Source of the DNA: UBA3537 sp049889395
Lineage (GTDB): Bacteria > Bacteroidota > Bacteroidia > Flavobacteriales > Flavobacteriaceae
NCBI GenBank assembly: GCA_049889395.1
Contig: JBMHDM010000030.1
Coordinates: forward strand, 1 to 64,000
Direction: 5' to 3'
DNA length: 64,000 bases
The notes beneath the pieces are model-generated. The model was not told the origin of the DNA. It saw only the letters and a list, made by a program, of their open reading frames with translations, and did not search any database. Every line of letters starts with the position of its first letter. Within the stretch, counting starts at the first letter, position 1. Made by a program: the position numbers and the translations under genes. Shown here piece by piece: positions 34,153 to 43,171 of this stretch.

Positions 34153-34506
34153 ATGGCTATTATAATCACAGACGAATGCATCAATTGTGGCGCTTGTGAG
34201 CCCGAATGCCCAAATACTGCTATATACGAAGGCGCAGATGATTGGCGATACAAAGATGGTACCAGTCTGGCAGGACAAATTGTTCTGCCGAACGGCAAAC
34301 AAGTAGATGCCGATGAGGCGCAAATTCCCATTAGTGATGAATATTATTTTATCGTTCCTGATAAATGCACTGAATGTAAGGGTTTTCACGAAGAACCCCA
34401 ATGTGCTGCAGTATGTCCAGTCGATTGTTGTGTGCCTGACGACAATCACGTAGAAACAGAAGAGGATCTTTTGGGTAAGCAACGCTTTATGCACCCTGAT
34501 GATTAG
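34153..34506 (+). CDS. 4Fe-4S dicluster ferredoxin
   Basis: The 117-residue electron carrier has one complete cluster motif at Cys9, Cys12, Cys15 and Cys19 (CINCGACEPECP), a long acidic insert, and a second set with Cys72, Cys75, Cys84 and Cys88 followed by Cys92-93 (KCTECKGFHEEPQ, then CAAVCPVDCC). The wide second spacing is typical of the bacterial type that has an extra loop. It is divergent from luxC, so an electron-transfer link is possible though unproven. It has a convincing promoter of its own. Confidence 0.92.
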   Translation: MAIIITDECINCGACEPECPNTAIYEGADDWRYKDGTSLAGQIVLPNGKQVDADEAQIPISDEYYFIVPDKCTECKGFHEEPQCAAVCPVDCCVPDDNHVETEEDLLGKQRFMHPDD

Positions 34507-34582
34507 AATTTTTTTAATTGATTTCAAGTTAATTTTTTAAATTTTAGGTTTTGGGTTGGGGTAATAACAAGATTCATTTGTG

Positions 34583-34590
34583 TATTTTTG
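34583..34590 (+). promoter_or_regulatory. Promoter -7 box of ychF
   Basis: TATTTTTG matches TAnnTTTG, 22 bases before the ychF ATG. Confidence 0.55.
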
Positions 34591-34612
34591 CCCTCAAATA
34601 CAAAAGAAACCT

Positions 34613-35707
34613 ATGAAAGCAGGAATCGTGGGCTTGCCCAATGTCGGAAAATCAACCCTATTTAATTGTCTCTCTAATGCCAAAGCACAAAGTGCCAATT
34701 TTCCTTTTTGTACAATCGAACCCAATATAGGGGTGGTCAATGTTCCAGATCCAAGACTTTCTCAATTAGAATCCCTAGTAGGCCCAGAAAAAGTCATACC
34801 AGCGACAGTAGAAATTGTAGACATAGCCGGTTTGGTCAAAGGCGCCAGCAAAGGGGAGGGCTTAGGTAATCAATTTTTAGGAAACATCCGAGAAACTGAC
34901 GCTATTTTACACGTTTTGCGCTGTTTCGACAATGATAATATCGTTCATGTGGATGGCAGTGTCGATCCAATTCGTGACAAAGACACGATAGATATGGAAC
35001 TCCAACTTAAAGATTTGGAATCCGTTGAAAAAAAATTGGAAAAAGTTAAGCGCACTGCCAAAACTGGTAATAAAGAAGCCCAAAAAGAAGCTGAGGTTTT
35101 GATACTACTCAAAGCCCATTTGGAAGCTGGTCAATCCGTTAGAAGTTTGGAATGCTCAGAAGACGATTATGAAGCCTACGTCAAACCCTTACAATGCATT
35201 ACAGCCAAACCAGTACTTTATGTGTGCAATGTCGATGAAAATTCTGCAGTAGGGGGCAATGCTTACGTGAAACAAGTCCGAGCTGCTCTAGCCAACGAAA
35301 ATGCTGAAGTCTTGGTTTTGGCCGTTGGTACTGAAGCTGACATCAACGAATTGGACGATTTTGAAGAACGCCAGTTGTTTTTGGAAGATATTGGATTGGA
35401 TGAACCCGGATCTTCCAAACTCATTCGTGCAGCTTATAAATTACTCAACTTACAAACCTATTTTACAGCAGGCCCAAAAGAAGTTCGGGCTTGGACAATT
35501 AACATTGGAAGTTTAGCGCCTCAGGCAGCAGGGGTCATTCACACTGATTTTGAAAAAGGATTTATTCGCGCCGAAGTGATTGCCTTTTCAGATTATGAGC
35601 AGTATGGTAGTGAAGCTAAAGTTAAAGAAGCAGGTAAAATGCGCGTCGAAGGAAAGAACTACACTGTCAAAGATGGCGATGTGATGCATTTTCTGTTTAA
35701 TGTTTAG
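34613..35707 (+). CDS. ychF: Redox-regulated ATPase YchF (Obg-family)
   Basis: YchF is a universally conserved P-loop protein of the GTPase fold that prefers ATP and binds ribosomes; it is linked to oxidative-stress response and translation. The 364-residue length is exactly typical. Motifs are G1 GLPNVGKSTLF (residues 6-16), switch NFPFCTIEPNIGVV, G3 DIAGLVKGASKGEGLG, and the specificity motif NVDE that replaces NKxD. A C-terminal TGS domain contains FTAGPKEVRAWTI and KDGDVMHFLFNV. ATG at 34613 gives the standard start MKAGIVGLPN; the in-frame ATG at 34580 precedes the promoter box. Confidence 0.95.
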   Translation: MKAGIVGLPNVGKSTLFNCLSNAKAQSANFPFCTIEPNIGVVNVPDPRLSQLESLVGPEKVIPATVEIVDIAGLVKGASKGEGLGNQFLGNIRETDAILHVLRCFDNDNIVHVDGSVDPIRDKDTIDMELQLKDLESVEKKLEKVKRTAKTGNKEAQKEAEVLILLKAHLEAGQSVRSLECSEDDYEAYVKPLQCITAKPVLYVCNVDENSAVGGNAYVKQVRAALANENAEVLVLAVGTEADINELDDFEERQLFLEDIGLDEPGSSKLIRAAYKLLNLQTYFTAGPKEVRAWTINIGSLAPQAAGVIHTDFEKGFIRAEVIAFSDYEQYGSEAKVKEAGKMRVEGKNYTVKDGDVMHFLFNV

Positions 35708-35837
35708 CATAAAATTACATTTTTTGTCTTCCAAAAATTTCTCAACAAGGCCCGTTTTTTTTTTGTTAATTACTTATTTGATGAAAGGTTTTATTTTTTT
35801 TGAGGTTACACTATATTAGCACCTCGTCAAAATAACT

Positions 35838-37700
35838 ATGGCCCAAAACACAAATTATACTGAAGATAATATCCGCTCCCTGGATTGGAAAGAACACATT
35901 CGAATGCGTCCTGGGATGTATATCGGGAAATTAGGCGATGGCTCTTCAGCCGATGATGGGATTTATATTCTCCTCAAAGAAGTCTTAGACAACTCAATAG
36001 ACGAATATGTCATGGGGGCCGGAAAGTCTATTGACATCTCCATTCAGGGCAATAAAGTCATCGTTCGTGATTATGGACGAGGGATTCCCCTAGGGAAAGT
36101 TGTTGACGTCGTTTCTAAAATGAACACCGGCGGTAAATATGATTCTCGCGCTTTTAAAAAATCTGTTGGATTGAATGGTGTGGGAACTAAAGCTGTAAAT
36201 GCCTTATCGACCTATTTTAGAGTCGAATCGACTAGAGACGGTCAATCGGCATCGGCCGAATTTGAATTGGGGGTTTTAAAAGATCAAGAGTTATTGGAAG
36301 ATACTTCCCGACGAAAAGGAACTAAAGTATCTTTTATTCCTGATCCGGCCATTTTTAAGAATTATAAATACAGAAATGAGTATGTTGCGCGCATGCTCAA
36401 AAATTATGTTTATCTGAATCCAGGATTGACCATCACCCTTAATGGGGAGAAATTTTTCAGCGAAAATGGTCTTAAGGACTTATTGGAAGATAACTCTAAA
36501 ACCGAAGATCGATTATATCCAACAATTCATTTAAAAGGGAACGATATTGAGGTGGCCTTGACACACAGCAAAACCCAATACAGCGAGGAATATCACTCCT
36601 TTGTAAATGGTCAAAATACCACGCAAGGCGGAACACATTTGGCGGCCTTTCGCGAGGCTTTTGTCAAAACTATTCGAGATTTCTTTGGTAAAAATTATGA
36701 TGCCTCTGATGTTCGGAAATCCATCATTTCGGCTATAGCTGTTAAAGTTATGGAACCTGTTTTTGAAAGTCAAACCAAGACCAAATTAGGATCCACAGAA
36801 ATGGGAGGGGGGTTACCCACTGTCCGAACGTTTATCAATGATTTCGTGAAAACGAATCTGGATAATTATTTACACAAAAACCCAGATACAGCAGAGGCTA
36901 TACAACGAAAAATTCTTCAAGCCGAGCGCGAGCGAAAAGAGCTATCGGGTATTCGCAAAATTGCTAGAGAACGGGCCAAAAAAGCCAGTTTACACAATAA
37001 AAAATTAAGAGATTGTCGGGTTCATTTTGGAGATACCAAAAATAATCGTAATCTAGAGACAACCTTGTTCATTACCGAGGGAGATTCTGCATCGGGCAGT
37101 ATCACCAAGTCAAGGGATGTAAATACACAAGCCGTATTTAGTCTAAAAGGGAAACCCTTAAATAGTTATGGTTTAACCAAAAAGATTGTTTACGAAAATG
37201 AAGAATTCAACTTGTTACAAGCCGCACTCAATATCGAAGAATCCATAGAAGATTTAAGGTACAATAATATTGTTATTGCAACCGATGCAGATGTGGACGG
37301 CATGCACATTCGTTTGTTACTAATCACCTTTTTTCTTCAATTTTTCCCTGAACTGATAAAAGAGGGACATTTGTATATTTTGCAAACCCCGTTGTTTCGA
37401 GTTCGAAACAAAAAAGAAACCATCTATTGTTATTCAGAAGAAGAGCGCATAAATGCTATAGAAAAACTTAAACCTAAACCCGAAATCACTCGATTCAAGG
37501 GATTGGGAGAGATTTCGCCAAATGAATTTAAACATTTTATTGGAGATAACATCAAATTAGACCCTGTTATGCTGGATACCGATAAAACAATTGATGAACT
37601 GTTATCGTTTTACATGGGCAAAAATACCCCTGAACGACAGAAATTTATCATCGAAAATCTAAAAGTTGAACTCGATTTTATCGACGCAGATAAGTCCTAA
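35838..37700 (+). CDS. parE: DNA topoisomerase IV subunit B
   Basis: ParE supplies ATP hydrolysis for topoisomerase IV, which separates linked daughter chromosomes. The 620 residues contain the GHKL ATPase (RMRPGMYIGKLG, LKEVLDNSIDEYVMG, VRDYGRGIP, VGLNGVGTKAVNALS), a transducer domain, and the TOPRIM domain with TLFITEGDSASGSI (about 408) and IATDADVDGMHIRLLL (about 483). It is followed after 3 bases by parC, which confirms the pair. The insert-free length and the partner's own tail favour parE over gyrB. Confidence 0.93.
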   Translation: MAQNTNYTEDNIRSLDWKEHIRMRPGMYIGKLGDGSSADDGIYILLKEVLDNSIDEYVMGAGKSIDISIQGNKVIVRDYGRGIPLGKVVDVVSKMNTGGKYDSRAFKKSVGLNGVGTKAVNALSTYFRVESTRDGQSASAEFELGVLKDQELLEDTSRRKGTKVSFIPDPAIFKNYKYRNEYVARMLKNYVYLNPGLTITLNGEKFFSENGLKDLLEDNSKTEDRLYPTIHLKGNDIEVALTHSKTQYSEEYHSFVNGQNTTQGGTHLAAFREAFVKTIRDFFGKNYDASDVRKSIISAIAVKVMEPVFESQTKTKLGSTEMGGGLPTVRTFINDFVKTNLDNYLHKNPDTAEAIQRKILQAERERKELSGIRKIARERAKKASLHNKKLRDCRVHFGDTKNNRNLETTLFITEGDSASGSITKSRDVNTQAVFSLKGKPLNSYGLTKKIVYENEEFNLLQAALNIEESIEDLRYNNIVIATDADVDGMHIRLLLITFFLQFFPELIKEGHLYILQTPLFRVRNKKETIYCYSEEERINAIEKLKPKPEITRFKGLGEISPNEFKHFIGDNIKLDPVMLDTDKTIDELLSFYMGKNTPERQKFIIENLKVELDFIDADKS

Positions 37701-37703
37701 ATT

Positions 37704-40394
37704 ATGCATGACGAACATCTAAATAGAACAGACAATTCCAATCCTACTCAAGAAACTATAACTCGAGTAACAGGAATGTACAAGGATTGGTTTTTAGATT
37801 ATGCGTCCTATGTCATTTTGGAGCGTGCCGTTCCGGCCATTGAGGATGGCTTTAAGCCTGTTCAACGACGCATTCTACACTCGATGAAAGACTTGGATGA
37901 TGGCCGCTATAACAAAGTTGCTAACATCGTTGGACACACTATGCAATACCATCCGCATGGTGATGCCAGCATTGCAGATGCTATGGTTCAAATTGGACAA
38001 AAAGATCTGTTAATTGACACCCAAGGAAACTGGGGCAATATTTTAACTGGAGATCGTGCTGCTGCGTCCAGATACATCGAAGCACGATTGTCTAAATTTG
38101 CATTAGATGTGGTATTTAATCCTAAAACCACACAATGGCAATCATCCTATGATGGCCGCCGAAAAGAACCTATTAATTTGCCGGTTAAGTTTCCGTTACT
38201 TTTGGCACAAGGCGCCGAGGGTATAGCAGTGGGTTTGTCCACCAAAGTACTACCCCACAACTTTTTAGAACTTATAGATGCTTCGATAAAACATCTTCAG
38301 GGCAAGCGATTTCATATTGTTCCAGATTTTACTACAGGTGGCGTAGCGGATTTCACCAATTACAACGATGGGTTAAGAGGCGGAAAAATTCGGTGTCGGG
38401 CAAAAATTAGTCCGTTTAACAAAAACACCTTAGTCATCACAGAAGTTCCCTACGGAACCACAACATCATCTCTTATCGATTCGATACTTAAAGCCAATGA
38501 TAAAGGTAAGATCAAAATCAAAAAAATTGAGGATAATACAGCTGCTGAAGTTGAAATTTTAATCCATTTACCCTCTGGTATTTCTCCCGATAAAACAATC
38601 GATGCTTTGTTTGCATTTACCAATTGTGAAACCTCAATTTCGCCATTAGGATGCGTTATCGAAAACAATAAGCCATTATTCGTCGGGGTATCAGAAATGT
38701 TGAGACGATCAACAGATCATACTGTAGAATTGTTGAAGCTAGAGCTAGAAATTAGATTAAGAGAATTAGAAGAACAATGGCATTTTGCGTCTCTAGAGCG
38801 TATTTTTATAGAGAATAGAATCTACCGAGAAATTGAAGAGGAGGAAACCTGGGAAGGCGTAATTGAGGCTATAGATCAAGGGTTGAAGCCTCATGTTCAA
38901 CACTTAAAGCGAGAGGTCACAAAAGACGATATAGTAAGGTTAACAGAGATTCGAATTAAACGCATCTCCAAGTTTGATATCGACAAGGCTCAACAAAAAA
39001 TAGAGGCATTAGAAGATCAAATTGAAGACACCAAAAGACATTTAGCCACCATTATCGATTATGCTATAGCATATTTTAAGCGTTTGAAATTAGATTATGG
39101 TAAGGGCAAAGAACGAAAAACAGAAATTAAAATTTTTGATGATGTCGATGCGACCAAAGTTGTTATTCGTAACACCAAGCTATATGTCAATAGAGAGGAA
39201 GGCTTTGTTGGGACTGCAATGAGGCGTGACGAATATGTTTGTGACTGTAGTGACATAGACGATATCATAGTCTTTACCAAAAACGGAAAGATGATGGTCA
39301 CTAAAGTTGATAGTAAAACCTTTGTGGGGAAGCAAATCATTCATGTAGCCGTTTTTAAGAAAAAAGATAGTCGAACTATCTATAATCTTATTTACAAAGA
39401 CGGTAAAGGTGGTGCGTCCTATATCAAACGATTTGCGGTAACGTCGATTACACGAGATCGCGAGTATGATTTGACTGCTGGGAAACCCCTCTCAAATGTG
39501 CTTTATTTTTCGGCAAACCCCAATGGTGAGGCTGAAGTTGTCACCATACACCTACGACAAGTAGGAAGTATTAAAAAATTGAAATGGGACGTCAATTATG
39601 CGGATATTTTAATTAAGGGTAGAGGTTCTAAGGGAAATTTAGTTACCAAACACACTATCAAACGTGTCGAATTAAAAGAAAAAGGGGTTAGCACTTTAAA
39701 ACCAAGGAAAATATGGTTTGATGATACCATTCAACGCTTGAATGTTGATGGACGTGGTGATTTGATTGGGGAATTTAGAGGAGAGGATCGACTATTGGTT
39801 ATTACGCAATCAGGAAGAATTAAAACGATAATTCCAGATATTACAACTCATTTTAGTGAAGATATGATTGTGCTGGAAAAATGGATACCAAAAAAACCCA
39901 TATCAGCAATTTATTTTGATGGTGCAAAGGAGAAATATTACCTCAAACGGTTTTTGATTGAAAACGAAAACAAAGAAGAGGTTTTTATATCTTCACACGC
40001 TTCGAGTACTTTAGAAATTGTCAGCACGGACTGGCGACCAGTTGTAGATATCACTTTTGCCAAAGATAGAGGAAAAGACCGCAGACCTAATCAATCCATA
40101 GATGTAGAGCAATTTATCAGTATAAAAGGAATCTCAGCACTTGGAAACCAGTTGACAAAATATAAGATCAATCAAATTGATTTATTAGACCCTCTTCCTT
40201 TTAACCCTCCGAAAGAAGTAAACGCCAATGATTTGGAAGTTGTCGATGAGCAAGAAATTAGTAGTTCGGTGGGGTCAGAAAAAGACTCGCTTGAGTCCAA
40301 TATCCTAAAAAAAGAAGAGTCTCATAGGCCCCCTAAAACATTAGAGGATACAGAAAATGATACTTCTACCGATGGCCAAACATCGTTGTTTTAA
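37704..40394 (+). CDS. parC: DNA topoisomerase IV subunit A
   Basis: ParC breaks and rejoins DNA in topoisomerase IV. The 896-residue protein has the catalytic tyrosine in GDRAAASRYIEARLSKF (about residue 126), the DNA-gate helix HPHGDASIADAMV, the tower and a coiled segment, then a C-terminal beta-pinwheel DNA-wrapping domain with degenerate repeats. The extreme end is a charged, low-complexity tail (QEISSSVGSEKDSLESN). Its stop overlaps by 4 bases the stop of the converging lipoprotein gene. It forms a two-gene operon with parE. Confidence 0.93.
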   Translation: MHDEHLNRTDNSNPTQETITRVTGMYKDWFLDYASYVILERAVPAIEDGFKPVQRRILHSMKDLDDGRYNKVANIVGHTMQYHPHGDASIADAMVQIGQKDLLIDTQGNWGNILTGDRAAASRYIEARLSKFALDVVFNPKTTQWQSSYDGRRKEPINLPVKFPLLLAQGAEGIAVGLSTKVLPHNFLELIDASIKHLQGKRFHIVPDFTTGGVADFTNYNDGLRGGKIRCRAKISPFNKNTLVITEVPYGTTTSSLIDSILKANDKGKIKIKKIEDNTAAEVEILIHLPSGISPDKTIDALFAFTNCETSISPLGCVIENNKPLFVGVSEMLRRSTDHTVELLKLELEIRLRELEEQWHFASLERIFIENRIYREIEEEETWEGVIEAIDQGLKPHVQHLKREVTKDDIVRLTEIRIKRISKFDIDKAQQKIEALEDQIEDTKRHLATIIDYAIAYFKRLKLDYGKGKERKTEIKIFDDVDATKVVIRNTKLYVNREEGFVGTAMRRDEYVCDCSDIDDIIVFTKNGKMMVTKVDSKTFVGKQIIHVAVFKKKDSRTIYNLIYKDGKGGASYIKRFAVTSITRDREYDLTAGKPLSNVLYFSANPNGEAEVVTIHLRQVGSIKKLKWDVNYADILIKGRGSKGNLVTKHTIKRVELKEKGVSTLKPRKIWFDDTIQRLNVDGRGDLIGEFRGEDRLLVITQSGRIKTIIPDITTHFSEDMIVLEKWIPKKPISAIYFDGAKEKYYLKRFLIENENKEEVFISSHASSTLEIVSTDWRPVVDITFAKDRGKDRRPNQSIDVEQFISIKGISALGNQLTKYKINQIDLLDPLPFNPPKEVNANDLEVVDEQEISSSVGSEKDSLESNILKKEESHRPPKTLEDTENDTSTDGQTSLF

Positions 40395-40759
40395 TTCAAC
40401 CTCTTAGCGATTCCCTTTTGTTTCTTTGCATCTCCAACATAGCCATACTCGAAAGTATATGTGTCTTTTGTTGTGGTTAGAATTTTTAAATGAATGTCTT
40501 TTTTTTCAATTCTGTTTTGTGGATTAATGGTCTTAAAAATCATTTCACAATCATTAATCCAACGCACAGAGGCCGAATCAATCTTACCATCAAATCGTTC
40601 AATTTGAAGGTTTGAGAAACGTTCGAATTCAGAAATAAATTTTTGACCATCGATTGTAAACTCACTTTGGAAAATCCCAGTTTTGAAGCGTTCGCAGTCG
40701 CGTTGAACTTCATAACAGGACATCAGTAATATTAAACTGAAAATAACACAATATCTCAT
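40391..40759 (-). CDS. Small lipoprotein, unknown
   Basis: The 122-residue protein has a lipoprotein signal (MRYCVIFSLILLMSCYEV, lipobox MSC). The short mature domain contains CERFKTGIFQ, ISEFERFSNLQIERFDGK, WINDCEMIF and YEFGY-like YTFEYGYVGDAKKQKG, a pattern I associate with small conserved flavobacterial proteins found next to parC. They are sometimes mislabelled topoisomerase because of that neighbour. Its function is unknown. The gene converges on parC with a 4-base overlap of stops. Confidence 0.7.
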   Translation of the reverse strand: MRYCVIFSLILLMSCYEVQRDCERFKTGIFQSEFTIDGQKFISEFERFSNLQIERFDGKIDSASVRWINDCEMIFKTINPQNRIEKKDIHLKILTTTKDTYTFEYGYVGDAKKQKGIAKRLN

Positions 40760-40782
40760 GGCTCAAAAATACAAAGAAATAC

Positions 40783-41175
40783 TTAAGTTCTTTCGGATTT
40801 TTCGCAGTTGTAAGCTTGAAAAGTTCCATCCTCATAAAACACCACTATTTTATCAATTTTCTTAAGCTGCTTCACATCATGATTCGAAACACTAACAGAG
40901 GGTTTGGACTTTTTATTTAAACTTGATTGTTTGGATGGGGGAGTTGCATTGTTTGTAAGAGACCCAGAACCATTTAAAAACCAATACATGTTAATGTCTG
41001 GGCAGGCCGTATTGAGTTTTAAAATGAAATCTAAACTGGGTTTATTTCGCCCACTCAAAATGTGTGAAATACTGGAACGCTGGACCTGAATAAGGTCTGC
41101 AAAAGCAGAAGCTGATAATCCATAATGGTCCAATATTATGGTTAATCGCTTTCCAAAATTATCTGTATTTAACAC
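40783..41175 (-). CDS. XRE-family helix-turn-helix regulator
   Basis: The 130-residue protein has an N-terminal HTH (about 6-60): FGKRLTIILDHYGLSASAFA, then DLIQVQRSSISHILSGRNKPSLDFILKL. A Ser/Lys-rich linker follows, then a short C-terminal part (IDKIVVFYEDGTFQAYNC). The start is GTG at 41175, since there is no in-frame ATG. Its upstream region has two near-identical palindromes (41178-41191 and 41203-41216), each of which contains TACATTTG on the minus strand, that is, a -7 box buried in an operator. This suggests that it represses itself. Confidence 0.85.
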   Translation of the reverse strand: MLNTDNFGKRLTIILDHYGLSASAFADLIQVQRSSISHILSGRNKPSLDFILKLNTACPDINMYWFLNGSGSLTNNATPPSKQSSLNKKSKPSVSVSNHDVKQLKKIDKIVVFYEDGTFQAYNCEKSERT

Positions 41176-41459
41176 TGTTTACAAATGTATATTATGAAAT
41201 ATATTACAAATGTAAACTTAAATTAATTAGGAAGCAAATTCAATTAAAATTCGTATTATTTTATTTAATTTAATCTGAAAATAAAACTGTTTAAAATACT
41301 GATTATTAATAACTTAGGTTATCAAAATTTAAATTTCACAAGCTTAAGCAAAATGGCAATTAAAATAGGTTAAATATGTAAACATAAGTGGGTTAAATTG
41401 ATGTTTACAGATGTAAAATACAGATTGATTACTTTTGTAATATTAATTTTTAATCTCAG
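41176..41459. promoter_or_regulatory. Divergent control region with repeated TTTACA-N2-TGTAAA palindromes
   Basis: Four related inverted repeats lie between the XRE gene and the M14 gene: TTTACA-AA-TGTATA (41178-41191), ATTACA-AA-TGTAAA (41203-41216), a variant TATGT-AA-ACATA (41375-41386), and a perfect TTTACA-GA-TGTAAA (41404-41417). The first two cover -7 boxes for the XRE gene. The last lies 12 bases before the TACTTTTG -7 box (41430-41437) of the M14 gene, where it would overlap the -33 region. The 150 bases between the clusters are AT-rich with no other clear element. Confidence 0.65.
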
Positions 41460-42581
41460 GTGAGGATATTCGATTCAATTCATTCAAATTTTAAGGCTTT
41501 AAAGGTTCAACAATTAAACGGGCGTTACATTACAAACGCGCAAATTGTTCCTCTGCTTGAGTGTTTGCCTTTAGGTTTCTCACATTGTATTTTGGGTTAT
41601 TCTGAACTTGAAAAACCTATACATGGTGTCAATTTTGGGTCAGGACCTGTCAAAATTTTAGCTTGGTCCCAAATGCATGGTAATGAATCGACCTGTACAA
41701 AAGCTATTTTTGATGCCATTTTTTCGTTTGAACAATTGGGTTTGCTGGCGCTTTCTGAGACAATTACGCTTAAGATTATACCCATTCTCAATCCTGATGG
41801 TGCCGAATGTTACACGCGACAAAATTCCAACGGCGTTGACCTAAACCGTGACGCTACTGATCTTACGCAGCTAGAATCTCGTGTTTTAAATGATGTTTTC
41901 GAGTCTTTTCAACCTAATTTCTGTTTTAATATGCATGATCAAAGGTCTATTTTTAGTGCTGGTAATCAGCCCAAAAGTGCCACGGTCAGTTTCCTATCGC
42001 CTTCACAAGATCATCAGCGTACTGTTACACCAACACGACAAATAGCTATGGCGGTTATAAATCAAATGAATGATGTGCTACAATATTATATCCCCAATCA
42101 GGTCGGACGATATAATGACGACTTTAATATCAATTGTGTTGGTGATTTATTTCAGTCCAAAGGCGTGCCAACCATTTTATTTGAAGCTGGACACTTTCAA
42201 GGGGATTATAACAGAGATGAAACACGACAATTTATACTAATGGCTTTTTTGAAAGCTTTGGTTTTTATATCCAACCCAATAGAGCAGCAGGATGAGCTTT
42301 CAAAGTATCAAAATATACCCGAAAACAAATCATTATTTTATGATATTCTGATAAAAAATGCAAGATTACATGGATCCAAAGAAGCTAAACTGATGGACAT
42401 TGGTGTTATTTTTGATGAAATTCTAATTGATTGTCGAATAAATTTCATCCCAAAAATTGAAAAATCTGGAGATTTGTCGGCAAATTTTGGCCACAAAACC
42501 ATCAACGCCCAGGGTCAAAAAGTGACTGTTAGCTCGACCGGTTCGGTTATAGTCGGAACTGAAATATTTGAGTCTATTTAA
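41460..42581 (+). CDS. M14 family zinc carboxypeptidase
   Basis: The 373-residue protein has the M14 zinc site HGNE (His73, Glu76) and a third ligand in FNMHDQR (His159), the substrate-binding NSNGVDLNRD (Arg130) and the catalytic glutamate in LFEAGHFQGD. There is no signal peptide, so it probably acts in the cytoplasm on peptides, perhaps peptidoglycan fragments. The start is GTG at 41460, close to a good -7 box. It faces an XRE regulator across a palindrome-rich region, so it is a likely target of that regulator. Confidence 0.88.
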   Translation: MRIFDSIHSNFKALKVQQLNGRYITNAQIVPLLECLPLGFSHCILGYSELEKPIHGVNFGSGPVKILAWSQMHGNESTCTKAIFDAIFSFEQLGLLALSETITLKIIPILNPDGAECYTRQNSNGVDLNRDATDLTQLESRVLNDVFESFQPNFCFNMHDQRSIFSAGNQPKSATVSFLSPSQDHQRTVTPTRQIAMAVINQMNDVLQYYIPNQVGRYNDDFNINCVGDLFQSKGVPTILFEAGHFQGDYNRDETRQFILMAFLKALVFISNPIEQQDELSKYQNIPENKSLFYDILIKNARLHGSKEAKLMDIGVIFDEILIDCRINFIPKIEKSGDLSANFGHKTINAQGQKVTVSSTGSVIVGTEIFESI

Positions 42582-42649
42582 ATATGTCCTTTTCATAATT
42601 TTATTAACGATAATTAATAAAATTTTAACTTTCATTGATTTTATTTTGT

Positions 42650-42657
42650 TAATTTTG
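42650..42657 (+). promoter_or_regulatory. Promoter -7 box of the Lrp-type gene
   Basis: TAATTTTG matches TAnnTTTG, 31 bases before the ATG at 42689. Confidence 0.55.
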
Positions 42658-42688
42658 TTGAAGTTCTAAAAATATTATAAAAACTGTT

Positions 42689-43171
42689 ATGGCCAAATTT
42701 AAGCTTGATGAGGTAGACCACCAAATTTTGAATATGCTCATTGAAAACACGCGTATTCCATTTACTGATATTGCAAAAAAACTATTAATTTCTGCCGGTA
42801 CAGTTCACGTAAGAGTAAAGAAAATGGAGGAGGCTAAAATTATCAAAGGCTCCTCGTTGACGTTAGATTATCAAAAGCTAGGGTATACTTTCATTGCATA
42901 TGTTGGAATCTATTTGCAAAATACATCTCAAACCAAGTTTGTTTTACAACGTATCAATGAAATCCCACATGTGACCGTGGCGCACATCACAACTGGAAAG
43001 TTTAATATTTTCTGTAAGATTAGAGCAAAAAGTACTACCCATGCTAAGGAAATCATTTTTAAAATTGATGATATTGATGGTATTTACAGAACGGAAACGA
43101 TGATTTCACTTGAAGAAAGTATCAATGATAAGAAACGTTTGATGCATTCCATTTTCAATGAGATGCAATAA
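42689..43171 (+). CDS. Lrp/AsnC-family transcriptional regulator
   Basis: The 160-residue protein has an N-terminal winged HTH (about 8-55: VDHQILNMLIENTRIPFTDI, then AKKLLISAGTVHVRVKKME) and a C-terminal RAM/AsnC ligand domain (about 70-150: YVGIYLQNTSQ, HVTVAHITTGKFNIFCKI, IDDIDGIYRTETMISLEES). Such proteins sense amino acids and form octamers on DNA. Alanine dehydrogenase (45867) and proline dehydrogenase (44313) lie a few kb away and are plausible targets, but this is only inference. Its 3' end overlaps aroB by 17 bases in convergent orientation. Confidence 0.9.
   Translation: MAKFKLDEVDHQILNMLIENTRIPFTDIAKKLLISAGTVHVRVKKMEEAKIIKGSSLTLDYQKLGYTFIAYVGIYLQNTSQTKFVLQRINEIPHVTVAHITTGKFNIFCKIRAKSTTHAKEIIFKIDDIDGIYRTETMISLEESINDKKRLMHSIFNEMQ

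Noticed and set aside
34141..34527. 128-codon open frame on the minus strand opposite the ferredoxin gene
   Set aside because: It covers the ferredoxin gene, whose cysteine motifs are unmistakable; the antisense frame has no recognisable domain.
35838..40394. DNA gyrase (gyrB-gyrA) rather than topoisomerase IV
   Set aside because: The B and A genes are adjacent and co-transcribed, and the A subunit has a degenerate C-terminal pinwheel with no clear GyrA box; topoisomerase IV fits better, although a search would settle it.
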